From positions 650,770-714,769 of the forward strand of contig DFXK01000002.1 of assembly GCA_002383165.1 (NCBI GenBank): a stretch of DNA of 64,000 bases. The letters run 5' to 3'. Shown in pieces: positions 26,473 through 36,300 of the stretch (position 1 is its first letter; each line of letters opens with the position of its first letter). The stretch is from Flavobacteriales bacterium UBA4110 (GTDB lineage: Bacteria > Bacteroidota > Bacteroidia > Flavobacteriales > Weeksellaceae). The translations under genes and the position numbers were made by a program. Under the pieces are notes generated by a model, which saw only the letters and a list, made by a program, of their open reading frames with translations, was not told the origin of the DNA and did not search any database.

Positions 26473-27657
26473 ATGCAGAAAATCTTAATCGTAGAAGACG
26501 AAAAAGCAATATCGGGAGTTCTACACAGTATTTTATCAGACGAGTTACCAGATTACCATTTCGAGATTGCGGAAGACGGTCTGGAAGGTTATAAATATAT
26601 CGAAAAAGAAGATTTTGCTTTGGTAATTTCCGATATCAAAATGCCTAAACTTTCCGGAACAGAACTGCTGAAACAAACTTTGCAAGTTAAGCCTGACACC
26701 ACATTCTTAATGATTTCCGGTCACGCCGACATTGATACAGCCGTGAGATGTCTGAAAGAAGGCGCCTATGATTTCATATCGAAGCCGATAGACATCAACA
26801 GGCTGATTACAAGTGTGAAAAATGCCTTAGACAAAGGTAATCTTCAGAAGGACAATAAGCACCTGAAGCAGGAAAACAATCAGCTTAAGAAAAAGGTGAA
26901 CAAGAAATACCAAATGATTGGTAATTCTGCGGCACTGAAAAGAATCCAGGAAATCATTGATAAAGTCGCTCCATCGGATGCAAGAGTTATGATTACAGGA
27001 CCAAACGGAGCAGGAAAAGAATTGGTAGCACACGCCATTCATTCGCAAAGCGAACGTTCCCGAGGACCAATGATAGAGGTAAACTGTGCCGCAATTCCTT
27101 CTGAGTTGATTGAAAGCGAATTGTTCGGCCACGTAAAAGGCTCATTTACAGGCGCTATAAAAGATAAATCCGGTAAATTCGAGCAAGCCAACGGCGGAAC
27201 GATTTTCTTGGATGAAATTGGAGATATGAGTTTAGTTGCCCAAGCAAAAGTTCTAAGAGCATTGCAGGAAAGCAAAGTTTCCCCAGTCGGAAGTGATAAG
27301 GAAATCAAAGTGGATGTCCGTGTGATTGCAGCGACGAATAAAAATCTGAATAAAGAAATAGAAGCTGGAAAATTCCGTGAAGATTTGTTCCACAGGCTTT
27401 CTGTGATTGAAATCAGTGTGCCGTCACTTAATGACAGAAGAGAAGATATCCCTTTGTTAGTAGACTATTTTACGCAAGTAATTGCTAATGAAAACGGCAG
27501 TTCTCCTAAAAAGTTTGATGAAAAATCCATCAAAGCTTTACAACAATTTGACTGGACTGGAAACATCCGAGAACTTAGAAACGTAGTGGAAAGATTAATA
27601 ATCTTAGGTGCAGATCCTGTGACTGCTGATGACGTTGCTAATTTTGTTAAGAAATGA
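26473..27657 (+). CDS. Sigma-54 activator-type response regulator without DNA-binding domain
   Basis: 394 aa from the ATG at 26473; a TTG three codons upstream belongs to the promoter box. Domains in order: a receiver (phosphoacceptor Asp54 in VISDIKMPK), a short coiled linker, and a sigma-54 AAA+ domain with Walker A GPNGAGKE (176-183), the sigma-54 loop as GSFTGA (223-228, usually GAFTGA) and Walker B IFLDEIG. The protein stops at ADDVANFVKK just after the AAA+ lid, where NtrC proteins normally carry a Fis-type helix-turn-helix. It may activate RpoN promoters from solution. No sensor kinase is adjacent. Confidence 0.92.
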   Translation: MQKILIVEDEKAISGVLHSILSDELPDYHFEIAEDGLEGYKYIEKEDFALVISDIKMPKLSGTELLKQTLQVKPDTTFLMISGHADIDTAVRCLKEGAYDFISKPIDINRLITSVKNALDKGNLQKDNKHLKQENNQLKKKVNKKYQMIGNSAALKRIQEIIDKVAPSDARVMITGPNGAGKELVAHAIHSQSERSRGPMIEVNCAAIPSELIESELFGHVKGSFTGAIKDKSGKFEQANGGTIFLDEIGDMSLVAQAKVLRALQESKVSPVGSDKEIKVDVRVIAATNKNLNKEIEAGKFREDLFHRLSVIEISVPSLNDRREDIPLLVDYFTQVIANENGSSPKKFDEKSIKALQQFDWTGNIRELRNVVERLIILGADPVTADDVANFVKK

Positions 27658-27678
27658 GATTAAATAAGTAAAATATTT

Positions 27679-27716
27679 AACCGTCTCGTTCTTTGCCACG
27701 AGACGGTTTTTTTTTA
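27679..27716 (+). terminator. Terminator of the response regulator gene
   Basis: AACCGTCTCGT (27679-27689) pairs perfectly with ACGAGACGGTT (27698-27708), followed by a run of T's. Confidence 0.92.
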
Positions 27717-27773
27717 ATAAAATGAAAAATCTGCTATTATGATTTTTTATTGAATAGATTAAATTAAAAAACA

Positions 27774-29132
27774 ATGCGATTTTTAAATAAACAATACACG
27801 CAGGAATCTTTAAAACTGGCTCTTCCTGTAATGCTGACACAAGTGGGACAGGTTTCTGTAAACCTGTTCGATAACATTATCGTTGGAAAACTTCTTGGCG
27901 CTCAGGCTTTGGCTTCTGTATCACTTGGTAATGCTTTATTTTTCTCAATTTTCGTATTCGCTTTAGGCTTTTCTTTTGCGATTCCACCTTTGGTTTCAGA
28001 AGCAAATTCTCAAAAGAAGCACGATGTGATTAACTCAGTTTTCAGACACGGATTTGTGATTAATCTGGGAATCGGAACATTGCTGATGATTATTCTGTTA
28101 GCGGCTTTACCTTTGATTTATCATATGGATCAACCAAAAGAAATCATCCCAAACACAATAAGTTTCCTCAGCATAATGGCATTTACAATGATGCCGTTTA
28201 TGATGTTCCAGACCTTGAGAGAAGTTTCGGAAGGCTTGGCATTTACAATCGGTGTAACAAAAGCTACGATTATTGCGAACGTGATTAACATCGCTTTGAA
28301 TTATGTTTTCATCAAAGGGCTTTTTGGATTACCGGCAATGGGTGTTCAGGGTTCTGCTTTAGCAACTTTGATTGCCAGAATTTTCATGGTCGTGTTCCTG
28401 TATTTTGTCTTGGTAAAAGAGCCAAAAACTAGACGTTATATCAAAGAATTTTCATTGAATATTTCAGAATTCAGTAAAGAGATGTTTTCCAAAATGATAA
28501 AACTGGGATTTCCAACTGCAATGCAAATGTTCTTTGAAGTTACAGCTTTTGCAGCAGCTGCTTTTATATGTGGATTAATCAGTTCGACCGATATTGCTTC
28601 GCATCAGATTGCGTTATCCATGGCTTCGTTTACATTCAACCTCTGTATTGGTTTCAGTGTGGCTTCTACTGTAATGATTGGAAATAAAATGGGAATGAAA
28701 GACTTTGACGGATTGAGAAAAATCGGGATTAATAATTTCAAATTAACCTTGATTTATATGGGATTCTGTGGATTGATGTTTATCCTTTTCAGAAATGTTT
28801 TACCTCACTTTTTCACAAAAGAAAGTGATGTTATGGTAATCAACTTAGCATCAAAACTAATGATTATTGCGGCGCTTTTTCAGTTATCAGACGGAATCCA
28901 AGTTACAGCTTTAGGATGTCTGAGAGGAATCCAAGATGTGAAAATACCTAGTGTGATTACATTCTTAGCTTATTGGGTTTTCACAATTCCGGTTGGTTAT
29001 TTTCTTTGTGTGACGATGAAAATGGGTGCTTTCGGGATGTGGATTGCTTTGGGAATTGGACTAACAATTTCAGCGATTCTTTTAGTGATTAGATTTTTGA
29101 GGTTGAGCAAGAGGAAAGCTCTGGCTAATTAA
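27774..29132 (+). CDS. MATE-family efflux transporter, NorM-like
   Basis: 452 aa, about 12 membrane helices in two similar halves. The N-terminal signature LALPVMLTQVGQVSVNLFDNIIVGKLLGAQALASVSLGNALF and the second-half match LGFPTAMQMFFEVTAFAAAAFICGLISSTDIASHQIALSMAS are typical of NorM-type MATE pumps, which expel cationic drugs in exchange for Na+ or H+. It stands alone between the response regulator and argS. No dedicated regulator is visible. Confidence 0.93.
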   Translation: MRFLNKQYTQESLKLALPVMLTQVGQVSVNLFDNIIVGKLLGAQALASVSLGNALFFSIFVFALGFSFAIPPLVSEANSQKKHDVINSVFRHGFVINLGIGTLLMIILLAALPLIYHMDQPKEIIPNTISFLSIMAFTMMPFMMFQTLREVSEGLAFTIGVTKATIIANVINIALNYVFIKGLFGLPAMGVQGSALATLIARIFMVVFLYFVLVKEPKTRRYIKEFSLNISEFSKEMFSKMIKLGFPTAMQMFFEVTAFAAAAFICGLISSTDIASHQIALSMASFTFNLCIGFSVASTVMIGNKMGMKDFDGLRKIGINNFKLTLIYMGFCGLMFILFRNVLPHFFTKESDVMVINLASKLMIIAALFQLSDGIQVTALGCLRGIQDVKIPSVITFLAYWVFTIPVGYFLCVTMKMGAFGMWIALGIGLTISAILLVIRFLRLSKRKALAN

Positions 29133-29149
29133 AACCAAAGATTAGTGAA

Positions 29150-29232
29150 AACCACATAGACACATAGAAAAATTTTTATTAATAAAGTTAAAATAGGATT
29201 CTATTTAAAATATTTTATAAAACTATGTGGTT
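29150..29232. repeat. CACATAG inverted repeat between the MATE gene and argS
   Basis: AACCACATAG (29150-29159) is matched by its exact inverse CTATGTGGTT (29223-29232). A second ACACATAG follows the left arm. The 63 bases between are very A+T-rich. The layout parallels the CACAAAG element at 3.4 kb but with a different arm sequence. Confidence 0.5.
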
Positions 29233-29264
29233 GATAAATTATTTCAAAACCTATTTTAAATTTT

Positions 29265-29272
29265 TAAATTTG
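29265..29272 (+). promoter_or_regulatory. Candidate -7 box for argS
   Basis: TAAATTTG, 17 bases before the ATG. No TTG at the standard upstream distance. Confidence 0.45.
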
Positions 29273-29289
29273 CATCACAAAATTTCGAA

Positions 29290-31053
29290 ATGAATATTAA
29301 ACAAAATATACAGTCAAAAATATCCGAAATCATCGCTAAACTCTACGGTATAGAAGCCGTAACGCTGGAAGTCCAGAAAAATAAAACCGAGTTTGAGGGA
29401 GATTTCACAATCGTCATTTTCCCTTTGGTAAAACAGGCGAAAAAAAGTCCGGATATTATTGGAAACGAATTGGGCGAAGAGGTAAAAAATCAAATCGATT
29501 TTGTTGAAAACTTCAATGTGGTAAAAGGTTTTCTTAACCTAAAAATTAAAGACCAATTATTCGCTGAGCAATTATCAGAAATAAGTAAGGATTTTGATAA
29601 TGTAAAGCCGAAAAATCAAACGGTAATGGTGGAATATTCTTCGCCAAACACCAACAAACCGCTTCATTTGGGACACATCAGAAATAATCTTCTCGGTTTT
29701 TCTGTTGCCGAAATTCTGAAAGCGGATGGTTACAATGTCATCAAATCTCAAATCATCAACGACCGTGGAATCCATATCTGCAAATCGATGTTGGCTTGGG
29801 AAAAATTTGGGAACGGAGCAACTCCGGAATCTACTGGTTTGAAAGGCGATAAATTGGTCGGAAACTATTATGTAGAATTCGATAAATTATATAAATCCGA
29901 AATCAAGGCAATGGTTGCTGACGGAATAGATGAGGAAACTGCGAAAAAGCAAGCACCATCTATCATTGAAGCTCAGGAAATGCTTTTGAAATGGGAACAA
30001 AACGACCCAGAAGTTCGTAAACTTTGGGAAATGATGAATGAATGGGTTTATGCAGGATTTAATCAAACTTACTCCAGATTAGGTGTTAATTTTGACCAAG
30101 TTCAATACGAAAGCAATACTTATATTCTTGGAAAAGATTTGATTCAGAAAGGTTTGGCAGACGGGATTCTTTACAAAAAAGATGACGGTTCTGTTTGGTG
30201 TGACCTGACAGACGAAGGCCTTGACCAAAAACTATTGCTGCGGTCTGACGGAACTTCGGTTTATATGACTCAGGATTTGGGAACTGCTGTGGAGCGTTTC
30301 AAAAAGAATGATATTCAAAAGTTGATTTACACTGTTGGAAATGAGCAAGATTATCACTTCCAAGTGCTTTTCAAAATCCTAAAAAAATTGGGTTATGAAT
30401 GGGCTGACCAACTCTTCCATTTATCTTACGGAATGGTAGAATTGCCGGAAGGAAAAATGAAATCGCGTGAAGGAACTGTGGTTGATGCCGATGATTTGGT
30501 TCAGGAAATGTATCAGACTGCAAAGGAAAAATCTCAGGAACTTGGTAAGTTGGAGAGTTTGAGCGATGAGGAGAAAGAGAGTTCTTATGAAACCGTTGGA
30601 TTAGGTGCTTTGAAATATTTCATTTTGAAAGTTGACCCGAAGAAAAAAATGCTTTTCAATCCTGCGGAAAGTATTGATTTTAATGGAAATACGGGACCTT
30701 TTATTCAATATACTTATGCGAGAATCCAGTCACTATTGGATAAAGCTGGCTTTGAAACAAAACAATTAACAGATTCCTATCTTCCAAACGACAGTGAAAA
30801 GGATTTGATTATGCTTTTATCCGAATTCAAAGATGTAGTAAACAAAGCTGCAGAATCTCTAAGTCCGGCTCTGGTTGCGAATTATGTTTATGAATTGGTA
30901 AAAACTTACAATTCATTCTACCAAAATAATCCAATCCTGAATCAGGATGATGAGAACGCGAAACAGTTCCGTCTTCAGTTATCTGTTCTAACAGGAAAAA
31001 CCATTAAAAAAGGGTTATCATTACTTGGAATTGGTACTGTAAACAGAATGTAA
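29290..31053 (+). CDS. argS: Arginyl-tRNA synthetase
   Basis: 587 aa, normal length. Class I synthetase with the N-terminal Arg-tRNA-specific domain, the HIGH motif as HLGH in NKPLHLGHIRNNLLG (about residue 125), the KMSKS equivalent as KMKSREGTVV (about residue 395), and the C-terminal DALR anticodon-binding domain (TYARIQSLL through SLLGIGTVNRM). It attaches Arg to its tRNA in the cytoplasm. It is a single-gene unit with its own promoter box and a shared terminator. Confidence 0.97.
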   Translation: MNIKQNIQSKISEIIAKLYGIEAVTLEVQKNKTEFEGDFTIVIFPLVKQAKKSPDIIGNELGEEVKNQIDFVENFNVVKGFLNLKIKDQLFAEQLSEISKDFDNVKPKNQTVMVEYSSPNTNKPLHLGHIRNNLLGFSVAEILKADGYNVIKSQIINDRGIHICKSMLAWEKFGNGATPESTGLKGDKLVGNYYVEFDKLYKSEIKAMVADGIDEETAKKQAPSIIEAQEMLLKWEQNDPEVRKLWEMMNEWVYAGFNQTYSRLGVNFDQVQYESNTYILGKDLIQKGLADGILYKKDDGSVWCDLTDEGLDQKLLLRSDGTSVYMTQDLGTAVERFKKNDIQKLIYTVGNEQDYHFQVLFKILKKLGYEWADQLFHLSYGMVELPEGKMKSREGTVVDADDLVQEMYQTAKEKSQELGKLESLSDEEKESSYETVGLGALKYFILKVDPKKKMLFNPAESIDFNGNTGPFIQYTYARIQSLLDKAGFETKQLTDSYLPNDSEKDLIMLLSEFKDVVNKAAESLSPALVANYVYELVKTYNSFYQNNPILNQDDENAKQFRLQLSVLTGKTIKKGLSLLGIGTVNRM

Positions 31054-31074
31054 GACTATTTTCAATAAAAAATT

Positions 31075-31110
31075 AGAGCCTCGAAAAATATTTTGCGAGG
31101 CTCTTGTTTT
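31075..31110. terminator. Shared terminator of argS and the S8 protease gene
   Basis: AGAGCCTCG (31075-31083) pairs with CGAGGCTCT (31096-31104) across a 12-base loop, with T-rich sequence on the plus strand. It lies between convergent genes. Confidence 0.82.
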
Positions 31111-31127
31111 TATAAAATCCGGCTGGA

Positions 31128-33212
31128 TTATTCCTTGATAACTTTCTTAGCTATAATTCCGGATTTTGTTTTAATCGTCACTATATAAAGACCTTTTGGA
31201 TATTGAGCAAGACTTAAAATCTGAGATTTAGCATTATTTATACTTTCGAAAATCATTTTACCATTCATATCAAACAGCGCAATTCTTTCCGGATTATTCT
31301 GAAGGTTTACGTTTATAATGTCCTTCGTTTTTGTAGGGAAAACTTTTACTTCATCTTTTGTGATGTCAGCAGCAGCCATTGTTATTTTCTTAGTTCCGGT
31401 GGCAACCAAAGCAAAATCCTGTGTTGCAGCATTTCCGTCCTGATTTACAAGCGGATTCTTATTAGTAACTTCAATTCTGTACAATCCGTTTGCGGTTGGG
31501 TTATCAATCACAATCTGTTCTACATTATCTACCGAGTTATCGCCTTTTGTGGCATTGGCATTAGGATTCGAAATGTCAAGTCTCCACGGATAATAAACAG
31601 TACCGCTAGCTTCATCAATTACTCTCACATCCAAGTCATTAACCAATCTGGAACTATTATTCTGCTGAAGATCTGTATCATTAGTAAAATACGCAATTGC
31701 AGGATCTACCCAAGAAACACTGACTTTGAGAGGTTCATTTCCAGAAGCTTTGACTTCTTTTATAAATTTAATACCGGATTGGAGATTATTTTTTTCCAGG
31801 TAAGCATCTTCATTTAGCCTATTAACTAAAACCTGAGCCGCCTTTTTGGCGTCTACCAAGCCCCAACCATACCACACATCTGGGCCTGGTCTTCCAGCCT
31901 CGTTAGCGGTATGCGTTAATAAAGCCTTCATCTCATCTGCTTTAAAAATAAAGGAACTGTTTCCGGATATATTTCTTTGAATTTGGGTCAATGCACCTGC
32001 AATTCCGGTTACAATTGGCGCAGCATAAGATGTCCCATAATTTAGTACATACAGATTGGTAGCACTAGGATTGGATGTTATGTAGTTTGCCATAATCATA
32101 TCTACACCAACGGCTGTGAGATCAGGTTTCACTGCACCATCTTTTCTAGGACCGGCACTGCTGAAGCTTCCTTTTACCACATCAGAAGCCTGAGTATATT
32201 TTAAATCTGGCGTAGTCAGCTGATTAACAGCACCCACTGTGATAATATTTTTTGCTAATGAGCCAAAATAGATACAATTATTACCTTGGCTGCAATTCGC
32301 CGGCGGCACTTCATCATTGGCTCCGAAAGCAACCCAATCATTTATAGTTGTGCTATATCTGTATTTTACAGAGCTTGCGTTAGGTCCTACGCCATAGTAA
32401 TTCCCTGTAGATTTCACAATGATCTGTTGGGGCTGAGAATAAACAATTTTATCAAAATTATAATCTTGCACACCATAAGCTCCCGCATAAGTATCCTGAT
32501 GATTAAGATCATAGTTGCCGTACCAATAGTAAGTATTAGCAGTTCCCGGTTTACTCCATCCGGAATTGATTCCATAAGAGTGGTTCGAGATATTAAGATC
32601 TAGCAGACTGGCCAGCTTTTCATAATTATTCTGAACAGTACCGTTGATGGTCGTTGCTCCAAACATATAATTATCTGTAGTAGCCTGCGGAAGTATCCCT
32701 TTTGCATTGGCTTTGGGATAGGAAACACTGCTTTGTGTGAAATTTCCTGTGGCTAGTCCGTTTCCAATTAAAAGACTATTTACATTCGTTCCGTGATAAT
32801 GTTTTGATTGAGTTGTTGCCTCCTTGTTTACAGCTCTGTTAGTTGCAAATTGCTCGTGCGTATCTTGAATACGTCCAGCATCGAAAATAGTGATTTTGAT
32901 ACCGTTTCCCGTCACAGCAGACACCCCTGAAACTGTCCCTGCCTGTAGCTCATCTACGTTAGCGGTAGCGTTGGCACTGGTCTCTTCAATGGAATAAAAA
33001 AGTGGAATCTCACCTGCAAAACCGGCCAGATTTTTCTTAAGATCCTCAGCTGATTTATCAGAATAATGCTTGGAAGTTGTCGGAAGGAATTGATCTAACT
33101 TTTTCTCATTTGAAATACGCTGTAAGGTAAACTCTTCTTTCAGTTTACGATCCTGACCATTGATGTAATACAATGAAAATAAAAAACTTACACTGAATAA
33201 AACTTTTGTCAT
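31128..33212 (-). CDS. Secreted subtilisin-like S8 protease with type IX sorting tail
   Basis: 694 aa from the ATG at 33212. The longer reading starts at a TTG inside the promoter box and would add six residues. Signal peptide MTKVLFSVSFLFSLYYINGQ. The catalytic triad is visible as Asp in ITIFDAG, His in HYHGTNVNSLL and Ser in NYGTSYAAPIVTGIAGAL. After the protease core comes a P-domain or jelly-roll-like region (KVSVSWVDPAIAYFTNDTDLQQN). The C-terminal Por sorting domain (VKVFPTKTKDIINVNLQ to KGLYIVTIKTKSGIIAKKVIKE) marks it as type IX cargo. Confidence 0.93.
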   Translation of the reverse strand: MTKVLFSVSFLFSLYYINGQDRKLKEEFTLQRISNEKKLDQFLPTTSKHYSDKSAEDLKKNLAGFAGEIPLFYSIEETSANATANVDELQAGTVSGVSAVTGNGIKITIFDAGRIQDTHEQFATNRAVNKEATTQSKHYHGTNVNSLLIGNGLATGNFTQSSVSYPKANAKGILPQATTDNYMFGATTINGTVQNNYEKLASLLDLNISNHSYGINSGWSKPGTANTYYWYGNYDLNHQDTYAGAYGVQDYNFDKIVYSQPQQIIVKSTGNYYGVGPNASSVKYRYSTTINDWVAFGANDEVPPANCSQGNNCIYFGSLAKNIITVGAVNQLTTPDLKYTQASDVVKGSFSSAGPRKDGAVKPDLTAVGVDMIMANYITSNPSATNLYVLNYGTSYAAPIVTGIAGALTQIQRNISGNSSFIFKADEMKALLTHTANEAGRPGPDVWYGWGLVDAKKAAQVLVNRLNEDAYLEKNNLQSGIKFIKEVKASGNEPLKVSVSWVDPAIAYFTNDTDLQQNNSSRLVNDLDVRVIDEASGTVYYPWRLDISNPNANATKGDNSVDNVEQIVIDNPTANGLYRIEVTNKNPLVNQDGNAATQDFALVATGTKKITMAAADITKDEVKVFPTKTKDIINVNLQNNPERIALFDMNGKMIFESINNAKSQILSLAQYPKGLYIVTIKTKSGIIAKKVIKE

Positions 33213-33227
33213 CGGAGCTATTTTTTG

Positions 33228-33235
33228 CAAAGATA
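33228..33235 (-). promoter_or_regulatory. -7 box of the S8 protease gene
   Basis: Minus-strand TATCTTTG, identical to the boxes at 3316 and 26459. It contains the false TTG start at 33230 and leaves a leader of about ten bases to the ATG at 33212. Confidence 0.5.
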
Positions 33236-33345
33236 ATCAATCATTCAGCAACTTATAATCTTTTTAACACTATTAATCTCATTAATATTTATAGACTTTT
33301 TTTTTGTCTTTCAAAACTGTAACTTTACACAAATTTCTAATGCAG

Positions 33346-36300
33346 ATGTATTTAGTTTTCGATACCGAAACCACAGGTTTACCCAAAAATTTCAACGCAC
33401 CACTTTCCGATTCCGACAACTGGCCCAGAATGGTTCAGATTGCATGGCAATTACACGATGAAGATGGAAATCTTATAGAAAATCAGGACTATATCATAAA
33501 TCCGGAAGGTTATGATATTCCTTTCAACGCTGCCAGAATCCATGGAATAACGACAAAAATCGCCCAAGAAGAAGGCCGCGATCTGGAAGAAGTTTTGGAA
33601 GAATTTTCTCAGGTTCTGAAAAAAGTGAGCGTCGTTTCCGGTCATAATGTAGAATTTGATTATAATATTGTTGGTGCCGAATTTCTGCGGAAAAACATCT
33701 CGGATAATTTACAGGAAAAACCGAAAGCCGACACGATGATTTTGGGAACAGATTACTGTAGACTAGAAGGCGGACGTGGCGGAAGATATAAATCGCCAAA
33801 ACTGGAAGAGCTCTACGAAAAATTATACCGTCACAAATTTGAGGAAGCGCATAATGCCGCCGCCGATGTAAATGCAACGGCGCAAGTTTTTTTCGAGATG
33901 ATGAGAATTGGTGTAATTCCTGCAGATGTTCTGAAAATCACTGAGGATAAATTAAAAGAATATCAGGCTGCCAACCCAAATCCTATAAAACCGTTCGGAA
34001 TTGTCATTAGAAGACAGGTTGCCAGCTTCAACAATAAGAAAAAACAAACCGACTTTGGCAGTGTGGACGAAATTGATCTGGGAAAATATTTCCATTTCGA
34101 CAACCACACTGTATTCTCTACACTCACCGCCACCACGAATATCAATGACCTCATCAGCAAAGCCAAACAGGATAATTTCCCTGCCGTAGGAATGGTAGAT
34201 CTGGGCAATATGATGGGCGCATTTAAATTTGTATCTGCAGTAGAAAGTGCCAATTCCGACATCAGTAGAAAATATAAAGACTACCTTACTAAAAAACAGG
34301 AAGCTGAGGAAAAAGGCGAGGAGTTCGATGAAGAAGAACCCAATGCCAATCCGCTGATTCCCATTGTTGGTTGCGAATTTTATATTTCTGACCGCTACGA
34401 GCAGAAACAATTTACCAAGGATGATCCAGACAGGAGAACACAAGTTGTGCTTTTGGCCAAGGATTTTAATGGTTATAAAAATCTTGTAAAACTATCAAGT
34501 ATTGGTTTCCAAAAAGGTTTTTATTTCGGCGTTCCAAGGATCAGCAGAGAACTGATCGCGCAATATAAAGAAGGTGTAATCGCTCTCACTTCTGGGATTT
34601 TTGGGGATATTCCGAGCACTATTCTAAACATTGGTGAACAGCGTGGTGAAGAATTATTCCAGTGGTGGAAAAATACATTTGGAGACGATTTCTATGTTCA
34701 GATCCAGAATCATAAACTGCCAGAAGAAGAACATTTGAATGAAGTGTTACTGCAATTTGCAGATAAGTATAATGTAAAAATCCTTGCTCAAAACGAAACA
34801 TTTTACACCAATAAAAGCGATGCGAACATCCAGGATATTTTGAGCTGTATCAAAGATGGTGAGAAATTATCGACACCTGTTGGTAAAGGATTCGGGAAAA
34901 GAAAAGGACTCACAACCAGTGAATATTACATCAAAAACGCAAATGAATTAAAAGAAACTTTCCTTGCTTATCCTGATGCATTCGAAGCTTATGAAGAGTT
35001 TTTTGCAAAATTCACACCTTATACTCTAAAGCGTGATGTGTTGCTACCAAAATTTGATATCCCACAAGAATTCATCCATCCGGAAGATGATTTAGACGGC
35101 GGAAAACGTGGCGAAATGGCATATCTTACGTTCCTTACATACGAAGGTGCAAAAAAACGTTACACAGAAACAGGGATTACGCCAGAAATAAAAGAACGCC
35201 TTGATTTTGAGCTGGATGTAATTGCAAACACAGGCTATCCCGGCTACTTTTTGATTGTTCAGGATTTTTGTAATGAGGCAAGAAATATGGGCGTTTGGGT
35301 TGGTCCCGGCCGTGGATCTGCTGCAGGTTCTGCAGTTGCTTATTGTATTGGAATTACCAATGTGGACCCCATTAAATACGATTTACTTTTCGAGAGATTC
35401 CTAAATCCGGAAAGGGTTTCTATGCCCGATATCGATATCGATTTTGATGATGAAGGTCGTGATAAAATTATCAAATGGGTAGTGGACAAATATGGACAGG
35501 ATCAGGTGGCGCAAATTATCACTTATTCTGTTTTAGGAGGAAAATCTGCAATCAAAGACGCAGGAAGAGTTTTGGATGTTTCTATTCCGGAAACCAATAT
35601 GATTGCAAAGCTTATCCCATCTACACCTGGTATGAATATCGCCAAGGCTTTATCAAAATACGATAAACTAAAACCGGAAGAACAACAACTGGTGGATGAA
35701 ATGAAAGCCATCCTGAACAACGAAAGCGATTCTAGATTTTCTGTGTTGGACAGCGCCAAAAAGATGGAAGGCTGTATCCGAAATACCGGAATCCACGCTT
35801 GTGGTGTAATTATTACGCCGGAACCTGTAAGCAATTTGGTTCCAATTACCATAGCTGCGAAAGATGCAGAGATTTTGGTTTCCCAGTTCGACAACTCTGT
35901 TGCGGAAAGCGCAGGTCTGCTAAAAATGGACTTTCTAGGTCTGAGAACTTTAACGATTATTAAAGATGCCGTTAAACTGGTCAAAGAACGCCACGGCATC
36001 GATATTGACCCCGATGCTATTCCGCTGGATGATGCTAAAACGTATCAGTTATTTAAAGAAGGGCGAACTATCGGAATTTTCCAATACGAAAGTCCGGGAA
36101 TGCAAAAATATATGCGTGAGCTGAAACCAACAGTTTTTGCTGACCTTATTGCAATGAATGCGCTGTACCGACCCGGCCCAATTAAGTACATCCCGAATTT
36201 CATCAACAGGAAACACGGAACAGAAGAAATTATCTATGATTTACCGGAAACGCAAGAATATCTGGAAGAAACTTATGGCATCACAGTGTATCAGGAGCAG

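Noticed and set aside
33304..33345. TTG start for dnaE at 33304
   Set aside because: It would precede the exonuclease domain with unconserved residues; the ATG at 33346 (or 33340) begins the domain directly.
33952..34443. Minus-strand 163-aa frame inside dnaE
   Set aside because: Antisense to the PHP region of dnaE, no start context and no domain.
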